Assembly: GCA_030540085.1 (NCBI GenBank)
Contig: JAUNWY010000008.1
Coordinates: forward strand, 1-64,000
Length of the DNA stretch: 64,000 bases
Direction: 5' to 3'
From: Eggerthella sp.
Lineage (GTDB): Bacteria; Actinomycetota; Coriobacteriia; Coriobacteriales; Eggerthellaceae
In this document: one piece after another, positions 8,952 through 17,952 of the stretch
Numbering within the stretch: position 1 is the stretch's first letter
Layout: the number at the start of each line of letters is the position of its first letter
Notes under the pieces: generated by a model
What the model saw: the letters and a program-made list of their open reading frames with translations, nothing else
Database searches by the model: none
What the model was told of the DNA's origin: nothing
Program-made: the position numbers and the translations under genes

Positions 8952-9971
8952 TTACTCGTCTACCGTTCCATACAAAATGATTGATTCCAACTCATCTGAA
9001 ATCCACTCAGGCTCATCAATGCGGAGAGACTGATCGGCCTCGCATAAGGCGATTCTTTCGTTGTATTTCCGAATAAGCCGAGCTACGCCACGACGAATGC
9101 CGCTTGTACTGAAGCCTGAAATTTCTTCGATATTCGTTCCGACAAAAGTTTCTATGCTCTGAACTCCAACTTTGCCATCCAGCCCCTCGGACTTGAACAA
9201 GCCCGAGGCAAACGAAACCTCAGAAGCTGGAACAAGAACCACTGACCTGTAGCCATTTCTGTCGTTCTCGATAACACGATTTATCAGCTTAGCAGAGGGC
9301 GATACCGTAACATGAAATGCCGTATTCCCTAATTGGAAGTCACCTTGCCTGCCCGTCTGTACGTCAGCTGCATTTGCATTATCCATTCCGACAAACGCAT
9401 CCGGAAACCGTAAAGTCAACTTCGCCCCAACAAGATGCTGGGCAACAGCGCCCGTAGGTTTATCGTTCCTGCTCTTCGCGACTTCAAAAATATCGTCCAC
9501 AATCTTCGACACAGGTTTTGAGGGGTCAATAGGAACCTGCAAACATTTCTTATCGAAAAAATCTTTTCCGATACACTTTACAAAATACCTCTGCAAAGAG
9601 GTCGCCGCTGCTTCCCTGCATTCGGGACTGTTTCCAGCATCCCCCAACGCGTCATTAATTAGTGCCGCAAGCTCAATAGCCTGCTTCAATGTGCCCCTGG
9701 AAGTTCTTCCTCCCTCTGACGTAAAAGGCCTATTTTCGCCATTGTCAATCAGAACTTTTCTTACAAAAGACCCGCTTAAACCTCTAACTTGGCTGCCGTT
9801 TTTGGTACTGACATTCTCAGTTGTAAGGGGATAGTTCCGTTTCAAAAGCTCCGCGACCGCTATCCCCGCCGTCATTACATTGGTATTGACTCTCCCTTTT
9901 TTACGGTGAGACTCATACCATTGCTCCGCAATATCGTTCAATAAGGACACCTGATCAGCATACTTCCGCAT
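8952..9971 (-). CDS. Putative type II restriction endonuclease (DUF4928-like)
   Basis: A 339-residue protein that overlaps the end of the cytosine methyltransferase gene by 17 bases, the usual arrangement of a restriction-modification pair. I recognise it as resembling the DUF4928 group found beside C5 methyltransferases; this is by eye and not searched. A possible nuclease core is D...GDFQLGNTAFHVTVSP near residues 205-225, where HVT takes the place of the usual ExK of PD-(D/E)xK enzymes. The N-terminal part is helical (SLLNDIAEQWYESHRKKGR). Base composition is clearly more AT-rich than the arg genes on both sides, which suggests transfer. Role inferred from position. Confidence 0.6.
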   Translation of the reverse strand: MRKYADQVSLLNDIAEQWYESHRKKGRVNTNVMTAGIAVAELLKRNYPLTTENVSTKNGSQVRGLSGSFVRKVLIDNGENRPFTSEGGRTSRGTLKQAIELAALINDALGDAGNSPECREAAATSLQRYFVKCIGKDFFDKKCLQVPIDPSKPVSKIVDDIFEVAKSRNDKPTGAVAQHLVGAKLTLRFPDAFVGMDNANAADVQTGRQGDFQLGNTAFHVTVSPSAKLINRVIENDRNGYRSVVLVPASEVSFASGLFKSEGLDGKVGVQSIETFVGTNIEEISGFSTSGIRRGVARLIRKYNERIALCEADQSLRIDEPEWISDELESIILYGTVDE

Positions 9972-11097
9972 TGACCTCGACTCCTTCGTCTTCCGAAATC
10001 AAGGACGGCAACACAGCCACCCTTAGAAGCCAATTAACAACAGGGACAGCGACAGCATCTCCAAACGCATACTGTATCTTCGACTCGCTAAATCCGTCTG
10101 TCTTGTATTTACTAGCTCCTTGGAGCTTTGCGTATTCATTGCCAGTCATCCAACGAATACGAACATTATTCTTCCCTAGAAAAACTACAGCCTGTTTAGA
10201 TGAGCCACCTCGCGCTGTCCTCAGGCAACCAGCAATATCGTCATTTCGAACCTCCCAAACAGGCTTTCCATTACGCGTTCGCCTGTAAGCCGTCCGAGCC
10301 ACGATTTTGCTGCCTTTTTTCATCTCCCGAAAACGAATCAGCTGACTCTCGCTTAGGGAATCGACAAACCTTTCCACACGCTCCTCATCCCACCAGCGTG
10401 CATCACTTTCGTTGACTTTATCCGTTATCTCCGTAAAGCCAGAGACCATCAATTCTGGCAATCCTGGTAAAGGCGTTACATGCGTCTTCAAAGAAGAATC
10501 CATATGTATCCAACGAAGTTTATCGGGCCGAGCAGAAGCATCCAAACGCCCTTCACCAATAGGGTTGAGCAAGCCAACGACAAACATTCTTGGCCTTGAC
10601 TGAGGAAGCCATCGCCTAGCATTCAGCTCAAAAGAATCAACCGAATAACCAAGATTGTTAAAGCATTCAACGACCTTCCTATAGTCTTCTCCATTATGTG
10701 ATGTAGCAAGGCCACAAACGTTTTCAAGAATCAAAGCCCTGGGCTTTCTTTCGCCCATGCCCCTGACAGCATCAATGAAGCCAAAGAAGGCTTTCGATTC
10801 AGAACCACGGGAAAGCCCCTCCCTTTTACCCGCAAGAGAGAGATTGGTGCAAGGACTCGAAGCCCATGCGATATCGGCAGACGGAATATCAAGTGGATTT
10901 AAGTTGAATACGTCATCGCAAATCAGGTGCTCCCCGCCCCATTGCTGCCGGTATAGCATGCACTTGGTTTTATCAATGTCGTTCGCCCAAATGGTCTTAA
11001 CCCCTGCTTGGGCCATGCCGGCTCGCGCAAGTCCAATGCCAGAAAAAAACTCAATTGCCGTCTTTGGAGCAGAAATATCTATAACTTTGTTTTTCAC
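9955..11097 (-). CDS. DNA (cytosine-5) methyltransferase
   Basis: Methylates cytosine at C5 in DNA using S-adenosylmethionine. Over 380 residues the ordered motifs are: I, FFSGIGLARAG at 17-27; IV, SPCTNLS with catalytic Cys83; VI, ENV at 125-127; VIII, QSRPR at 166-170; and IX/X, YAKLQG and FGDAVAVPV near the end. The catalytic motif reads PCT in place of the common PCQ. The frame opens at a TTG at 11121, but the GTG at 11097 is chosen because GGAAGGAG ends eight bases before it. The target-recognition region (about 200-300) gives no clear specificity. AT-richer than the flanking arg genes. Confidence 0.92.
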   Translation of the reverse strand: MKNKVIDISAPKTAIEFFSGIGLARAGMAQAGVKTIWANDIDKTKCMLYRQQWGGEHLICDDVFNLNPLDIPSADIAWASSPCTNLSLAGKREGLSRGSESKAFFGFIDAVRGMGERKPRALILENVCGLATSHNGEDYRKVVECFNNLGYSVDSFELNARRWLPQSRPRMFVVGLLNPIGEGRLDASARPDKLRWIHMDSSLKTHVTPLPGLPELMVSGFTEITDKVNESDARWWDEERVERFVDSLSESQLIRFREMKKGSKIVARTAYRRTRNGKPVWEVRNDDIAGCLRTARGGSSKQAVVFLGKNNVRIRWMTGNEYAKLQGASKYKTDGFSESKIQYAFGDAVAVPVVNWLLRVAVLPSLISEDEGVEVNAEVC

Positions 11098-11247
11098 GTA
11101 ATTCGCTCCTTCCAATAGCAATAGCTACTATATCGAACATTTGTACTTAAATCTATCAAAGCAGCATTAGATATATCGTTTTTCGCGCAAACGATAATCC
11201 CTTCAAGCCTAATCAATGCCTAGGTGCAGTTCCGCTAGAAAAAGAGG

Positions 11248-11294
11248 AACAAAAAGGGGCAAGGCATCGGCCTTCACGCCATGCCTTGCCCTTT
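11248..11294 (-). terminator. Terminator after argG
   Basis: An 11-bp perfect core (GGGCAAGGCAT with ATGCCTTGCCC) extended by AAAGG on the left, spanning 11253-11294. The minus strand continues TTTTTGTT. It separates argG transcription from the methyltransferase gene. Confidence 0.8.
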
Positions 11295-11349
11295 GGGGTT
11301 TCCCTGCGCCGTCAGAATCGCGCGCAGCGTCATCACGGTTTAAGCGAAC

Positions 11350-11376
11350 ATTGCGCTGTTCATAGAACAGCGCAAT
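11350..11376 (-). other. Perfect hairpin at the argG stop
   Basis: An 11-bp perfect stem with a five-base loop begins three bases after the argG stop codon. There is no T-run, so it may protect the 3' end or assist the terminator at 11248-11294. Confidence 0.6.
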
Positions 11377-11379
11377 CGA

Positions 11380-12603
11380 TTATTCGCCGTCGGTAACACC
11401 CTGCTCGCGGCGGTTCTTAGCCCAAACCTTGGTGGACAGGCCGTACAGGTCGATGAAGCCCTTAGCGGCCTTGTGGTTGAAGGTGTCAGCTGCATCGTAG
11501 GTAGCCAGACCGTAATCGTAGAGGCTGAAGTCGGACTTGCGGCCGGTAACGGTGCAGTTGCCCTTGTAGAACTTCAGGCGAACGGTACCGGTTACGCACT
11601 GCTGAGTGGTTGCCATGAAAGCATCGACAGCATGCTTGAGGGGGCTGAACCACTGGCCGTTGTACACCATGGTTGCCCAGTCATGCTCGAGGTGCAGCTT
11701 ATAGCGCAGAACCTCGCGCTCGAGGCACATGTCCTCGAGGCCACGGTGAGCAACGATCAGAGCCAGAGCACCGGGAGCTTCGTAGCATTCACGGCTCTTA
11801 ACGCCGATCATACGGTTCTCGATCATGTCGATGCGGCCAAAGCCGTTAGCGCCAGCGATCTGGTTCATCTTTGCGATGATGTCCAGGTAGCTCATCTGCT
11901 CGCCGTCGATAGCAACAGGCAGACCAGCCTTGAACTCAACCTCGATCTCGGTAGCCTCTTCAGGAGCCTTTTCGGGATCGGTGGTCATGGTGTAGATGTC
12001 CAGCGGAGGACGGTTCATCGGGTCTTCCAAAACGCCGCACTCGATTGCGCGGCCCCACAGGTTGTCGTCGATGGAGTAAGGCTTGCTCTTGGTGGTAGGA
12101 ACGGTAACGCCATGAGCCTCTGCCCAGTCCATTTCCTCCTGGCGAGTGTGCATATCCCACTCGCGAACGGGAGCAATGATTTCCAGCGTAGGATCAAGAG
12201 CCTGGATGGAGGTCTCGAAACGAACCTGGTCGTTGCCCTTGCCCGTGCAGCCGTGAGCAACGTACTTGGCGCCGTACTTATGAGCGGTATCTACCAGGTA
12301 CTTGGAAATCAGCGGACGAGAAAGAGCGGAAACCAGTGGGTACTTGTTCTCAAAATTGGCGTTGGCATAGAGGGCCTTGGACAGGTAGTCTGCGGCAAAG
12401 TCTTCGCGCATGTCGGCGATGATGCAGTCAATTGCACCCGTTTCCAGAGCGCGCTGCTTAACCTGCTCGAGACCTTCGTGCTCCTGGCCAACTTCGCCTA
12501 CTACGGCAATAACGTCAAGGTTCTTTTCGTCCTGCAGCCACTTGATGCAGACGCTGGTGTCCAGGCCACCAGAATATGCGAGTACGCACTTATCCTTTGC
12601 CAT
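11380..12603 (-). CDS. argG: Argininosuccinate synthase
   Basis: Joins citrulline and aspartate with ATP to form argininosuccinate. The 407-residue product begins MAKDKCVLAYSGGLDTSVC, containing the PP-loop SGGLDTS, and has HGCTGKGNDQVRFE further in, the usual ArgG signature. The frame is open to 12636, but the ATG at 12603 matches the family start and has AAAGG upstream. The extra upstream codons (MNNCQVKGIKE) include a stretch TGAATAATTGCCA that loosely resembles an arginine operator half-site; this is weak. It follows argD by 89 bases. Confidence 0.96.
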   Translation of the reverse strand: MAKDKCVLAYSGGLDTSVCIKWLQDEKNLDVIAVVGEVGQEHEGLEQVKQRALETGAIDCIIADMREDFAADYLSKALYANANFENKYPLVSALSRPLISKYLVDTAHKYGAKYVAHGCTGKGNDQVRFETSIQALDPTLEIIAPVREWDMHTRQEEMDWAEAHGVTVPTTKSKPYSIDDNLWGRAIECGVLEDPMNRPPLDIYTMTTDPEKAPEEATEIEVEFKAGLPVAIDGEQMSYLDIIAKMNQIAGANGFGRIDMIENRMIGVKSRECYEAPGALALIVAHRGLEDMCLEREVLRYKLHLEHDWATMVYNGQWFSPLKHAVDAFMATTQQCVTGTVRLKFYKGNCTVTGRKSDFSLYDYGLATYDAADTFNHKAAKGFIDLYGLSTKVWAKNRREQGVTDGE

Positions 12604-12692
12604 TTCCTTAATACCTTTCACTTGGCAATTATTCATTATTTCAAGCCCACAGAGGGGCGCAGGGAAGGCTTGCGCCTTCCCGAAGTTTTAAG

Positions 12693-13919
12693 CTATTCGC
12701 GAACCGCAGCGATCATGCCAGGCAGTGCATCGATAAGCTTGTCGATCTCGTTTTCGGTAACGATCAACGGAGGCAGGAAGCGCAGCGTATTGCTGCCAGT
12801 TGCGTTCAGCAAGAAGCCCTCTTCCAGGCCCTGAGCTACAACCTTGTGAGCGTCGATACCCTCTTCCAAGTCGACGCCGAGCATAAGACCCATGCCGCGG
12901 ACCTCGGTGACGCCTTCAACCTGAGCAAGCTTCTCGGCGAAGTAGTCGCCCACTTCGGTTACGCGATCGTCGTAATGGCCGCGCGAAAGCGTTGCAAGCG
13001 TTGCGTGAGCAGCAGCCATAGCCAGGTTGCTACCACCGAAAGTAGAGCCATGGTCGCCCGGCTCGAATGCTTCTGCAACCTCGATGCGGGCAGCGCATGC
13101 GCCCATGGGGAAGCCGGAAGCGATGCCCTTTGCCATGGTGATGATGTCGGGAGTGATACCCAGGTTCTGGAAAGCGAAGGGGAATTCGCCGCAGCGGAAG
13201 ATGCCCGACTGAACCTCGTCAACAATGAGAAGCAGGCCGTTCTTGCGGCAGAACTGCGCAACATCGTAGAGGGTATCAGGATCCCAGGGATATACGCCCG
13301 TCTCGCCCTGAACAGGCTCGATCATAACAGCGCAAACATCTGCCAAGTTGCTGTAAACCGCCTGATGAAGCGCGTTCAAGTCGTTCATAGGCACATGCAT
13401 GAAGCCGCCCGGCAAAGGCTGGAAGGCTTCCTGCTTTGCGGGCTGTGCCGTAGCGGCAAGCGTAGCCAGGGTGCGGCCGTGGAAGCTGCGATCCATCGTG
13501 ATGATGGTCTGTCCGCCGCCGCCCATCTTCTTGGAGTACAGACGCGCAAGCTTAATGGCGCATTCGTTGGCCTCTGCACCGGAATTGGCGAAGAATACCG
13601 GCCAAGGAGCGCGGAAGAACTTGGGCACGCATACATTCAGCATGTCGGAGAGGAGCTTTGCAACTTCACCGCGCTGCTCAATGTAGTAGTAGTTGCTAAC
13701 GTGAATGAGCTTGGCAGCCTGATCCTGAATGGCGCGCACAACGGCAGGATGGCAGTGGCCCAGGCTATCTACGCCGATGCCAGCAATAAAGTCGAGGTAG
13801 GTTTTGCCCTCGTCGTCTTTAACTTCCATGCCAGAGCCTTCGACCAGCAGCACCGGCTTGCGAGCGAAGGTATGCATGACGAAATGGTCGTCGAGCTTCT
13901 TTGCTTCTTCAAAACTCAT
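12693..13919 (-). CDS. argD: Acetylornithine aminotransferase
   Basis: A PLP enzyme that transaminates N-acetylglutamate semialdehyde to N-acetylornithine. The 408-residue class III aminotransferase has LDFIAGIGVDSLGHCHP near residue 42, FANSGAEANECAIKLAR near residue 110, and the PLP lysine in TMAKGIASGFPMGA. The start ATG has GAAAGGAA just upstream. A 112-base gap separates it from argB, while argG follows closely. Its place between argB and argG supports the arginine role over related ornithine or GABA aminotransferases. Confidence 0.95.
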   Translation of the reverse strand: MSFEEAKKLDDHFVMHTFARKPVLLVEGSGMEVKDDEGKTYLDFIAGIGVDSLGHCHPAVVRAIQDQAAKLIHVSNYYYIEQRGEVAKLLSDMLNVCVPKFFRAPWPVFFANSGAEANECAIKLARLYSKKMGGGGQTIITMDRSFHGRTLATLAATAQPAKQEAFQPLPGGFMHVPMNDLNALHQAVYSNLADVCAVMIEPVQGETGVYPWDPDTLYDVAQFCRKNGLLLIVDEVQSGIFRCGEFPFAFQNLGITPDIITMAKGIASGFPMGACAARIEVAEAFEPGDHGSTFGGSNLAMAAAHATLATLSRGHYDDRVTEVGDYFAEKLAQVEGVTEVRGMGLMLGVDLEEGIDAHKVVAQGLEEGFLLNATGSNTLRFLPPLIVTENEIDKLIDALPGMIAAVRE

Positions 13920-14031
13920 GGTGTTCCTTTCTTTGCGGATGGGAATCGACGCAAACGTTTCCGGGCGCCGAAGCCCATCCGTTCATTTTACGAGTTTGGG
14001 GGTTTAGCGAATACCCCACGCATGGTGTTTT

Positions 14032-14976
14032 CTACAAGTTCTCACTTAAGCGAGAAGCCAAGATGCCCAACGGGCGCATCTCTTCTTTGGAGAATTCCAC
14101 CGTGTCGTCGTAGATCAGAGTGCCCGCACCGCTTGAGGTAAGCAGCTCCACCAAAATCGAATGGGGCTTGGTGCCGTTGACGATGTGCGCACGCGGCACG
14201 CCGCCTTCGATGGCTTCCACACACGACTGGAGTTTGGGAATCATTCCGCTGCTTACGCTGCCCGATTCCAGCATTTCGCGCGTTTCCCTTACCGTCATCT
14301 GGGAAATGAGCGAGCTCTTATCCGAGAAGTCTTCGTAGAAGCCATCAACGTCGGTGAGGAAGATGATCTTATGGGCGCCAATGGCAGAAGCGATTGCGCA
14401 TGCCGCAGCGTCTGCATTGATGTTGTAGGAACCGCCGTCATCGCCCTTTCCTACCGAAGCGATAATAGGCACATAATCAGAAGCGATGAGCGCATTGATG
14501 TAAGCGGGGTTCACTTCAGTGACCGTGCCCACACGGCCCAGCTCGGGGCTGCGCTGCTCGGCAATGATGGTTCCAGCGTCGGTTCCGTTTACGCCTACAG
14601 CCAGGTTGCCATGCTCATTCATGGCAAGAACCAGCTCTTCGTTCACCTTGCCCACCAAGGTCATCTTCACAACGTCCATGGCTTCGTCGGAAGTAACGCG
14701 CTGACCGTCCTTGAATTCAACATCGATGCCGAATTTGTCCATGTTCTTGTTGATGGCAGCACCGCCGCCATGGACAATAACGGGATTGACGCCCATGATC
14801 TTCAGCATGACGATATCGCTCATCACGGCATTGCGCAGCTCGGGGTCAACCATGGCGGCGCCGCCGTATTTGATGAGGATAGTCTTGCCCGTAGCATTCT
14901 TAATCCACGGGAATGCCTCAATAAGAACCTCAGCAGTGTGAGAAGAAGTTATCTTTCGGTCTCTTGCGTATTTCAT
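14032..14976 (-). CDS. argB: Acetylglutamate kinase
   Basis: Phosphorylates N-acetylglutamate. The 314-residue protein has the amino-acid-kinase motifs KTILIKYGGAAM near residue 30, VIVHGGG near 70 and VGVNGTDAG near 125. It carries about 25 extra residues before the core (ending TAEVLIEAFPWIKNATG), like the N-terminal helix of arginine-inhibited kinases. Feedback inhibition by arginine is therefore likely, an inference from family knowledge. The ATG overlaps the argJ stop by four bases (ATGA), so translation is probably coupled. Confidence 0.96.
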   Translation of the reverse strand: MKYARDRKITSSHTAEVLIEAFPWIKNATGKTILIKYGGAAMVDPELRNAVMSDIVMLKIMGVNPVIVHGGGAAINKNMDKFGIDVEFKDGQRVTSDEAMDVVKMTLVGKVNEELVLAMNEHGNLAVGVNGTDAGTIIAEQRSPELGRVGTVTEVNPAYINALIASDYVPIIASVGKGDDGGSYNINADAAACAIASAIGAHKIIFLTDVDGFYEDFSDKSSLISQMTVRETREMLESGSVSSGMIPKLQSCVEAIEGGVPRAHIVNGTKPHSILVELLTSSGAGTLIYDDTVEFSKEEMRPLGILASRLSENL

Positions 14977-16229
14977 GAACGGTAGTCTCCATTAATCGAA
15001 ACGTATTCGTGGGAAAAGTCGCAGGTCCACACGGTGGTTTCCGCATCGCCTGCACCAAGGTTTGCCTCAAGCACAATCTCGTCGGCCTCGAAACGTCGCA
15101 GCGCCTCTTCCTCGCTAAAGGGAACGGGGAGGCCACCACGCAGAACAGGCATGCCCATGATGTCGATATCGACGTTTTCTTGGGCGAACTTTGCACCAGA
15201 GCGACCCAGGGCACCGGCGATTCGGCCCCAGTTGGCGTCATGCCCGTAGATGGCGGTTTTCACCAACGGCGAATTCGCTACAGTGCGCGCAGCCAAATCG
15301 GCTTCCGCATCATTTGCAGCGCCACGCACCGTAACGGTTACCAACTTCGTGGCGCCCTCGCCGTCGCTCGCCATCTTGCGAGCGAGCTTCTGGGTTACGG
15401 CATTAAGCGCCTGGCAGAACTCGGCATACAGCACGCTACCCTCCCCCGCCAAGGGAGCAGACGCAGCAGCTGCCTTGCCGGAAGCGAACAGGACACAGGT
15501 ATCGTTGGTGGAAGTGTCGCCGTCCACGGTTACCTTGTTGAAGCTCTGATTTACCGCCGAAGATAGAGCCCTGTGTAACAACGCTGCAGGGATGGGGGCA
15601 TCGGTGGTGAGTACCGAAATCATGGTGGCCATGTTCGGCATGATCATGCCCGAACCCTTCGCCATGCCGCCAACGGTAAATGTACAGCCGGCGTATTCAG
15701 CATCGGCAGTTTCGAAGGAAACAGCAGCCTCTTTCGAAACGGTGTCAGTGGTCATGATGGCGCGAGCAGCGCTGTTGCCCGTGGTTTCGCCGAGAATGTC
15801 GTGCAGCGCAGGAACGCCGGTTTCGAAGGGGACAATATCCAGCTGCTGACCGATGATGCCCGTCGAGGCAACCAGCACGTCTTCGGGCATGCAGCCGACC
15901 GTCGAGGCAACGATGCCGGCAGTCTTACGGGCGTTTTCGAGCCCGACCGACCCAGTTGCAGCGTTGGCGATGCCGGAGTTGATCACCATAGCGCGAGCAA
16001 AGCCGTAACCGACCCCGTCAAGGTGTTCGCGGGAAACGGTTACCGGAGCCGCGCAGAACACGTTCTGGGTAAATACTCCAGCAGCAGGGCACAGTTCGTC
16101 CGCCTCGATCAATGCCATGTCAAGGCGGTTGGGGTCATCGCGGAAACCGGCATGGATGCCACCGGCGCGAAAGCCCTTGGCGGACGAGACGCCACCGTTT
16201 TCGATGGTGATCAGGTTCGCTTTAGTCAT
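14973..16229 (-). CDS. argJ: Glutamate N-acetyltransferase (ornithine acetyltransferase)
   Basis: Transfers acetyl from N-acetylornithine to glutamate, making the pathway cyclic. The 418-residue precursor normally cuts itself before a Thr; that site is visible as MPNMATMISVLTTDA, with Thr after Ala as nucleophile. The DGDTSTNDTC motif is also present. The frame is open to 16307. The ATG at 16229 is chosen because AGGAG lies nine bases upstream and the protein then begins MTKANLITIENGGV, which fits the family. Eleven bases follow argC. No argA is seen in the cluster, and none is needed if ArgJ recycles acetyl groups. Confidence 0.95.
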   Translation of the reverse strand: MTKANLITIENGGVSSAKGFRAGGIHAGFRDDPNRLDMALIEADELCPAAGVFTQNVFCAAPVTVSREHLDGVGYGFARAMVINSGIANAATGSVGLENARKTAGIVASTVGCMPEDVLVASTGIIGQQLDIVPFETGVPALHDILGETTGNSAARAIMTTDTVSKEAAVSFETADAEYAGCTFTVGGMAKGSGMIMPNMATMISVLTTDAPIPAALLHRALSSAVNQSFNKVTVDGDTSTNDTCVLFASGKAAAASAPLAGEGSVLYAEFCQALNAVTQKLARKMASDGEGATKLVTVTVRGAANDAEADLAARTVANSPLVKTAIYGHDANWGRIAGALGRSGAKFAQENVDIDIMGMPVLRGGLPVPFSEEEALRRFEADEIVLEANLGAGDAETTVWTCDFSHEYVSINGDYRS

Positions 16230-16240
16230 ATTTTTCACTC

Positions 16241-17296
16241 CTAAGAGGGATTGGCAACAGTATCGATCGCCGTAGCCTCGGGAAGGCCACAGACGATATT
16301 TGCACATTGAACTGCCTGACCAGCCGCGCCTTTAACGATATTGTCAATAGCGCAGGTGGCAACAACGCAGCCAAGATCAGCATTATAGGCGACGCCTACA
16401 TGCGCACGATTCGTGCCTACAACCGAAGAGGTTTTAGGCTGCTGGCCCAAAGGCAACACGGTGACGAACGGCGAGTTTGCGTAGGCGTCGCAGTATCGTC
16501 GATGAATCGACTCAACGGTTTCGTTTCGCTGAGCCTCCTGGGTGAGCTGGATGGTTACCGTGGAAAGAAGGCCGCGGGTTGCAGGGGCCAAATGAGGCGT
16601 GAACACCAAGCGACCCTCGATGCCCAGAATCTGCTCGATTTCAGGAGTATGGCGATGGCTGGCAACGCCATAAGCCTCCAAGTTTTCGTTGGCAGAAACA
16701 AAATGGGTGCGTGCCGTAGCGCTGCGACCAGCGCCGGAAACGCCCGAGATTGCATCGGCAACCACGATGCCTTCGGAAAGGGCAATGGCGGGAGCCGCAG
16801 CAAGAGAAGTAGCGGTTGGGTAGCAGCCTGCACAAGCCACCAAGACAGATTCGCCGTTAGCGTGACGCTCGGCAGCGGCGTTCAGCTCTTCGCGATTCAG
16901 TTCTGGCTGGCCAAAAGCGGCAGTAGCAAGAAGATCGGGCGAGGTGTGCTGCACCTTGTACCATTTTTCGTAGGTTTCCTGGCTGCGCAAGCGATAGTCG
17001 GCAGAAAGATCAACCACCGTGACGCCCGAGTCGAGAAGACCAGGGGCGGATTTCATGGCAACCGTATGAGGCGTGGCAAGGAAAACCACATCGCAGTTGA
17101 ACAGCTCGGCATTGTCATGGCGAGAGAAAGCCAGATCGGTTACACCGGAAAACGCCGGATACACGCTTGCGAGGGTTGCGCCTTCATCGGAATTGGAAGT
17201 AATAACACGCAGATCGAATTCAGGGTGTCGCAGCACGATGCGCACCAGCTCTGCTCCTGCATATCCGGCTGCGCCTACGATACCGACCTTCAACAT
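16241..17296 (-). CDS. argC: N-acetyl-gamma-glutamyl-phosphate reductase
   Basis: NADPH-dependent reduction of N-acetylglutamyl phosphate to the semialdehyde. The 351-residue product has the Rossmann start KVGIVGAAGYAGAELVRI and the active-site cysteine in CAGCYPTATS near residue 160. It is the first gene of the arginine operon, with AGAAGG upstream of the ATG. The upstream region 17297-17400 contains a small hairpin (CCTGT/ACAGG), but I could not identify a convincing arginine-repressor box. Confidence 0.96.
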   Translation of the reverse strand: MLKVGIVGAAGYAGAELVRIVLRHPEFDLRVITSNSDEGATLASVYPAFSGVTDLAFSRHDNAELFNCDVVFLATPHTVAMKSAPGLLDSGVTVVDLSADYRLRSQETYEKWYKVQHTSPDLLATAAFGQPELNREELNAAAERHANGESVLVACAGCYPTATSLAAAPAIALSEGIVVADAISGVSGAGRSATARTHFVSANENLEAYGVASHRHTPEIEQILGIEGRLVFTPHLAPATRGLLSTVTIQLTQEAQRNETVESIHRRYCDAYANSPFVTVLPLGQQPKTSSVVGTNRAHVGVAYNADLGCVVATCAIDNIVKGAAGQAVQCANIVCGLPEATAIDTVANPS

Positions 17297-17611
17297 TTCG
17301 CTGAGCCTTCTTTCGATCTAATCGCCCAACGCGGATGCCCGCGCGAGTTCTTTTAATGAAACACCCTGTACTACAGGTTTCTTTAGGGTACTCCAATTCT
17401 GCCAGCTAGGTAACCCTCTCCACAAAAGTATGGAACGGAACTGCGGGCAATAACAACGAGTTCGCGCCGAACAACAACAAGGAAAGCGCGATGCAACAGC
17501 ATCGGGGGCATGCGGGGTGGAGTACGAGTTGGAGCGCGGCAAGGGAATGCGCCGCTCCCGCGCTGCCCCGAGCCCGCTCCAGAAACCCAAAAACAAAATT
17601 GCGGCCCAAAT
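17297..17611. other. Intergenic region upstream of argC
   Basis: This holds the presumed argC promoter. A small hairpin, CCTGT-ACT-ACAGG, sits near 17369-17381, set inside GAAA/TTTC arms. Open frames here are short, Cys/Arg/Ser-rich and lack ribosome binding sites. No further gene is seen. Confidence 0.4.
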
Positions 17612-17752
17612 TGCAACTTTTTTGCGATTAAGGATTGTTGCGTGACCCCCGATCGCGGGCTGGGACTCGAAAATGCAGGAAATCAGCCGCGAAAAGGAGC
17701 CATTCCCGCTTTGCGGGGATGGGAAAGAGTCCGTAATCGCAAAAAAGTTGCA
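17612..17752. repeat. 141-bp inverted-repeat element, copy A
   Basis: Perfect 19-base inverted repeats at 17612-17630 and 17734-17752 enclose 103 bases that can pair further (GGACTC with GAGTCC). The end sequences resemble those of the element at 57771-57898: the shared pattern is TCC, one base, TAATCG, one base, AAAA, then TGCAG a few bases later. No coding capacity is evident. Confidence 0.75.
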
Positions 17753-17894
17753 GAAAAGCCGGGATTTTTGTTTTCACGCTAGGAGAATCGCTGCAACGAG
17801 GCGGATCCTGCGAAAAACATGCAGAATCCCAGCGACGAAAAAGACTGGCGAAAAACGCACGGACACAGCGGCGGGACAAATTACGCATAAGACG

Positions 17895-17932
17895 CACGGG
17901 ACCCAGCCCCGACGATGGGGCTGGGTCCCGTG
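17895..17932 (-). terminator. Terminator of panE
   Basis: A perfect 16-bp GC-rich stem (17895-17910 with 17917-17932) begins 20 bases past the panE stop. The tail (CGTCTT on the minus strand) is poor in T, so termination may be partial. Confidence 0.65.
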
Positions 17933-17952
17933 AAAGAAAGGCGTAAGCAGAG

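Noticed and set aside
12620-12640. Arginine repressor box upstream of argG
   Set aside because: TGAATAATTGCCA matches only half of the palindromic consensus, and no partner site was seen. Too weak to call.
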